Positions 63,114 to 64,000 of a stretch of DNA of 64,000 nt are shown in pieces. The notes beneath the pieces are model-generated. The model made no database searches. It saw nothing but the letters and a program-made list of their open reading frames with translations, and was not told the origin of the DNA. Position 1 is the first letter of the stretch, and each line of letters opens with the position of its first letter. Source of the DNA: Meiothermus ruber DSM 1279 (GTDB lineage: Bacteria > Deinococcota > Deinococci > Deinococcales > Thermaceae); assembly GCF_000024425.1 (NCBI RefSeq), contig NC_013946.1, forward strand, positions 1,550,001 through 1,614,000, given 5' to 3'. A program made the position numbers and the translations under genes.

Positions 63114-64000
63114 ATGACCCTTTTTGAACAGTTTGAGCGTCACATCAACCCCGGTCTGGCCGGGCTGCTGCGCTTCACCGGACTGGACAAGGTGGAGTCC
63201 CACGCCGAAGGGGTGTACGTCTGGGACACCGAAGGCAAGCGCTACCTGGACTTTTTGGGCCTGTATGGAACCCTATCCCTGGGCCACCGACACCCCAAGG
63301 TGGTGGCTGCGGTCAAGGCCCAGCTTGACAAAATGCCCATGTCGGTGCGGGTGATGGTTTCCGAACCCACCACCAAGCTGGCCGCCCGCTTAGCCGAGAT
63401 CACCCCCGGCGAGCTTTCGATGGTCTATTTTGGCAACTCAGGCACCGAAGGGGTAGAGGCAGCGCTCAAATTTGCCCGCTTCTACACGGGCAAGCCTGGC
63501 TTTATCACCACCCAAGGGGGCTACCACGGCAAAACCCTGGGGGCTCTTTCGGTTACACCGCGCGAGCACTACCAGCTTCCGGCGCGGCCCCTGGTGCCGG
63601 GGGTGACGGTGGTGCCCTACGGCGATGCCCAGGCCATTGAAGCGGCCATTGGCCCCGACACCGCCGCGGTGATCGTGGAGCCCATCCAGGGTGAGGGGGG
63701 CATCCGGGTGCCGCCCGAGGGGTATCTGCGGGAGGTGCGGCGCATCACCCGTGAGAAGGGCGTGCTGATGATCGCCGACGAGGTTCAGACCGGCCTGGGC
63801 CGCACCGGCAGGCTCTGGGCGGTGGACTGGGAAGAGGTAGAACCCGACATCCTGGTGAGCGCCAAGGCCCTAGGGGGTGGGGTGATGCCCATCTCGGCCA
63901 CCATCTGCCGCCCGGAAATCCTGAGCATCTACAAAACCGAGCCTTTGATTCACTCCACCACCTTTGGGGGCAACCCACTGGCTGCGGCGGCGGCGCTGGC
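63114..64000 (+). CDS. Class III PLP aminotransferase (3' end outside window)
   Basis: First 295 residues of a fold-type I aminotransferase: NPGLAGLLRFTGLDKVESHAEGVYVWDTEGKRYLDFLGLYGTLSLGHRHPKV, GNSGTEGVEAALKFAR, GGYHGKTLGALSVT, PIQGEGGIRVPPEGYL, ADEVQTGLGRTG and the PLP lysine in SAKALGGG. Closest in look to putrescine/diamine or acetylornithine aminotransferases. TAAACT (63097-63102) lies 11 nt before the ATG. The reading frame is open at the window end. Confidence 0.9.
   Translation, partial: MTLFEQFERHINPGLAGLLRFTGLDKVESHAEGVYVWDTEGKRYLDFLGLYGTLSLGHRHPKVVAAVKAQLDKMPMSVRVMVSEPTTKLAARLAEITPGELSMVYFGNSGTEGVEAALKFARFYTGKPGFITTQGGYHGKTLGALSVTPREHYQLPARPLVPGVTVVPYGDAQAIEAAIGPDTAAVIVEPIQGEGGIRVPPEGYLREVRRITREKGVLMIADEVQTGLGRTGRLWAVDWEEVEPDILVSAKALGGGVMPISATICRPEILSIYKTEPLIHSTTFGGNPLAAAAAL

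Overview
This is a G+C-rich chromosomal window from a member of the Thermales; Meiothermus is the best guess. The protein sequences resemble Thermus (AspRS, EF-P with Arg32, ribosomal protein L13, TrmFO). Many genes have a TANNNT -10 element 6-10 nt before the start codon and no Shine-Dalgarno sequence, which is the leaderless-mRNA pattern known from Deinococcus-Thermus. The palindrome CTCGAG is very strongly over-represented. There is no prophage, insertion sequence or CRISPR array. It is housekeeping sequence with accessory genes scattered through it.

Layout. 1-5.1 kb: partial pdhA, a class I aminotransferase, a MliC-like protein and tpiA on the minus strand, then a biotin-dependent acyl-CoA carboxylase carboxyltransferase. 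5.3-6.5 kb: a subtilisin-like lipoprotein protease. 6.5-14 kb: a molybdenum hydroxylase (cox-type) cluster, coxS-L-M-D-E on minus, with a divergent XdhC-family maturation gene. 14-14.3 kb: initiator tRNA-Met and a second CAU tRNA. 14.3-16.1 kb: class II aldolase, an orphan, and an alpha/beta hydrolase that lacks its nucleophile. 16.3-21.6 kb: odhA-odhB-lpd operon (2-oxoglutarate dehydrogenase). 21.7-23 kb: phhB and rplM-rpsI. 23-26 kb: DinB, then a PhoB/PhoR-like pair with phoU. 26-28.6 kb: efp, accB, accC. 28.7-30.8 kb: pdxS and pdxT (vitamin B6), separated by a repeat and a small membrane gene. 30.9-37.8 kb: smpB, cell-wall amidase, GerMN protein, smc, a Clp-fold membrane protease, and a PsiE-like protein. 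37.8-39.3 kb: Xer-type recombinase and a paralogue of the small membrane gene. 39.3-43.3 kb: SLH-domain protein and a GGDEF protein. 43.3-49.2 kb: hisS, aspS, PhzF-like, and two tandem HAD phosphatases. 49.2-51.9 kb: membrane protein, degenerate speD, speE, DsbA-like. 52-55.1 kb: tig, clpP, clpX. 55.3-59.3 kb: SQR-like flavoprotein, tRNA-Leu, tRNA-His, TetR regulator, and a B12-domain/AhpD-like/small membrane operon. 59.5-64 kb: trmFO, glmM, thioesterase, and a partial class III aminotransferase.

Most notable signals. (1) A 22-28 bp palindromic motif family occurs five times (arms TTTCACGA and TCGTGAAA, with a partly conserved centre), mostly about 70 bp upstream of unrelated genes. (2) The speD homologue next to speE has lost both the pyruvoyl-forming serine and the catalytic cysteine, so it looks like a dead, possibly regulatory, subunit. 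(3) A 113-bp repeat is present twice (about 89% identical), with base changes that preserve its hairpin. (4) There are two copies of an unrecognised small membrane protein family. (5) A long inverted repeat covers the recombinase promoter. (6) The molybdo-hydroxylase mRNA has a structured leader of about 290 nt. All calls come from reading the sequence; no database search was run.
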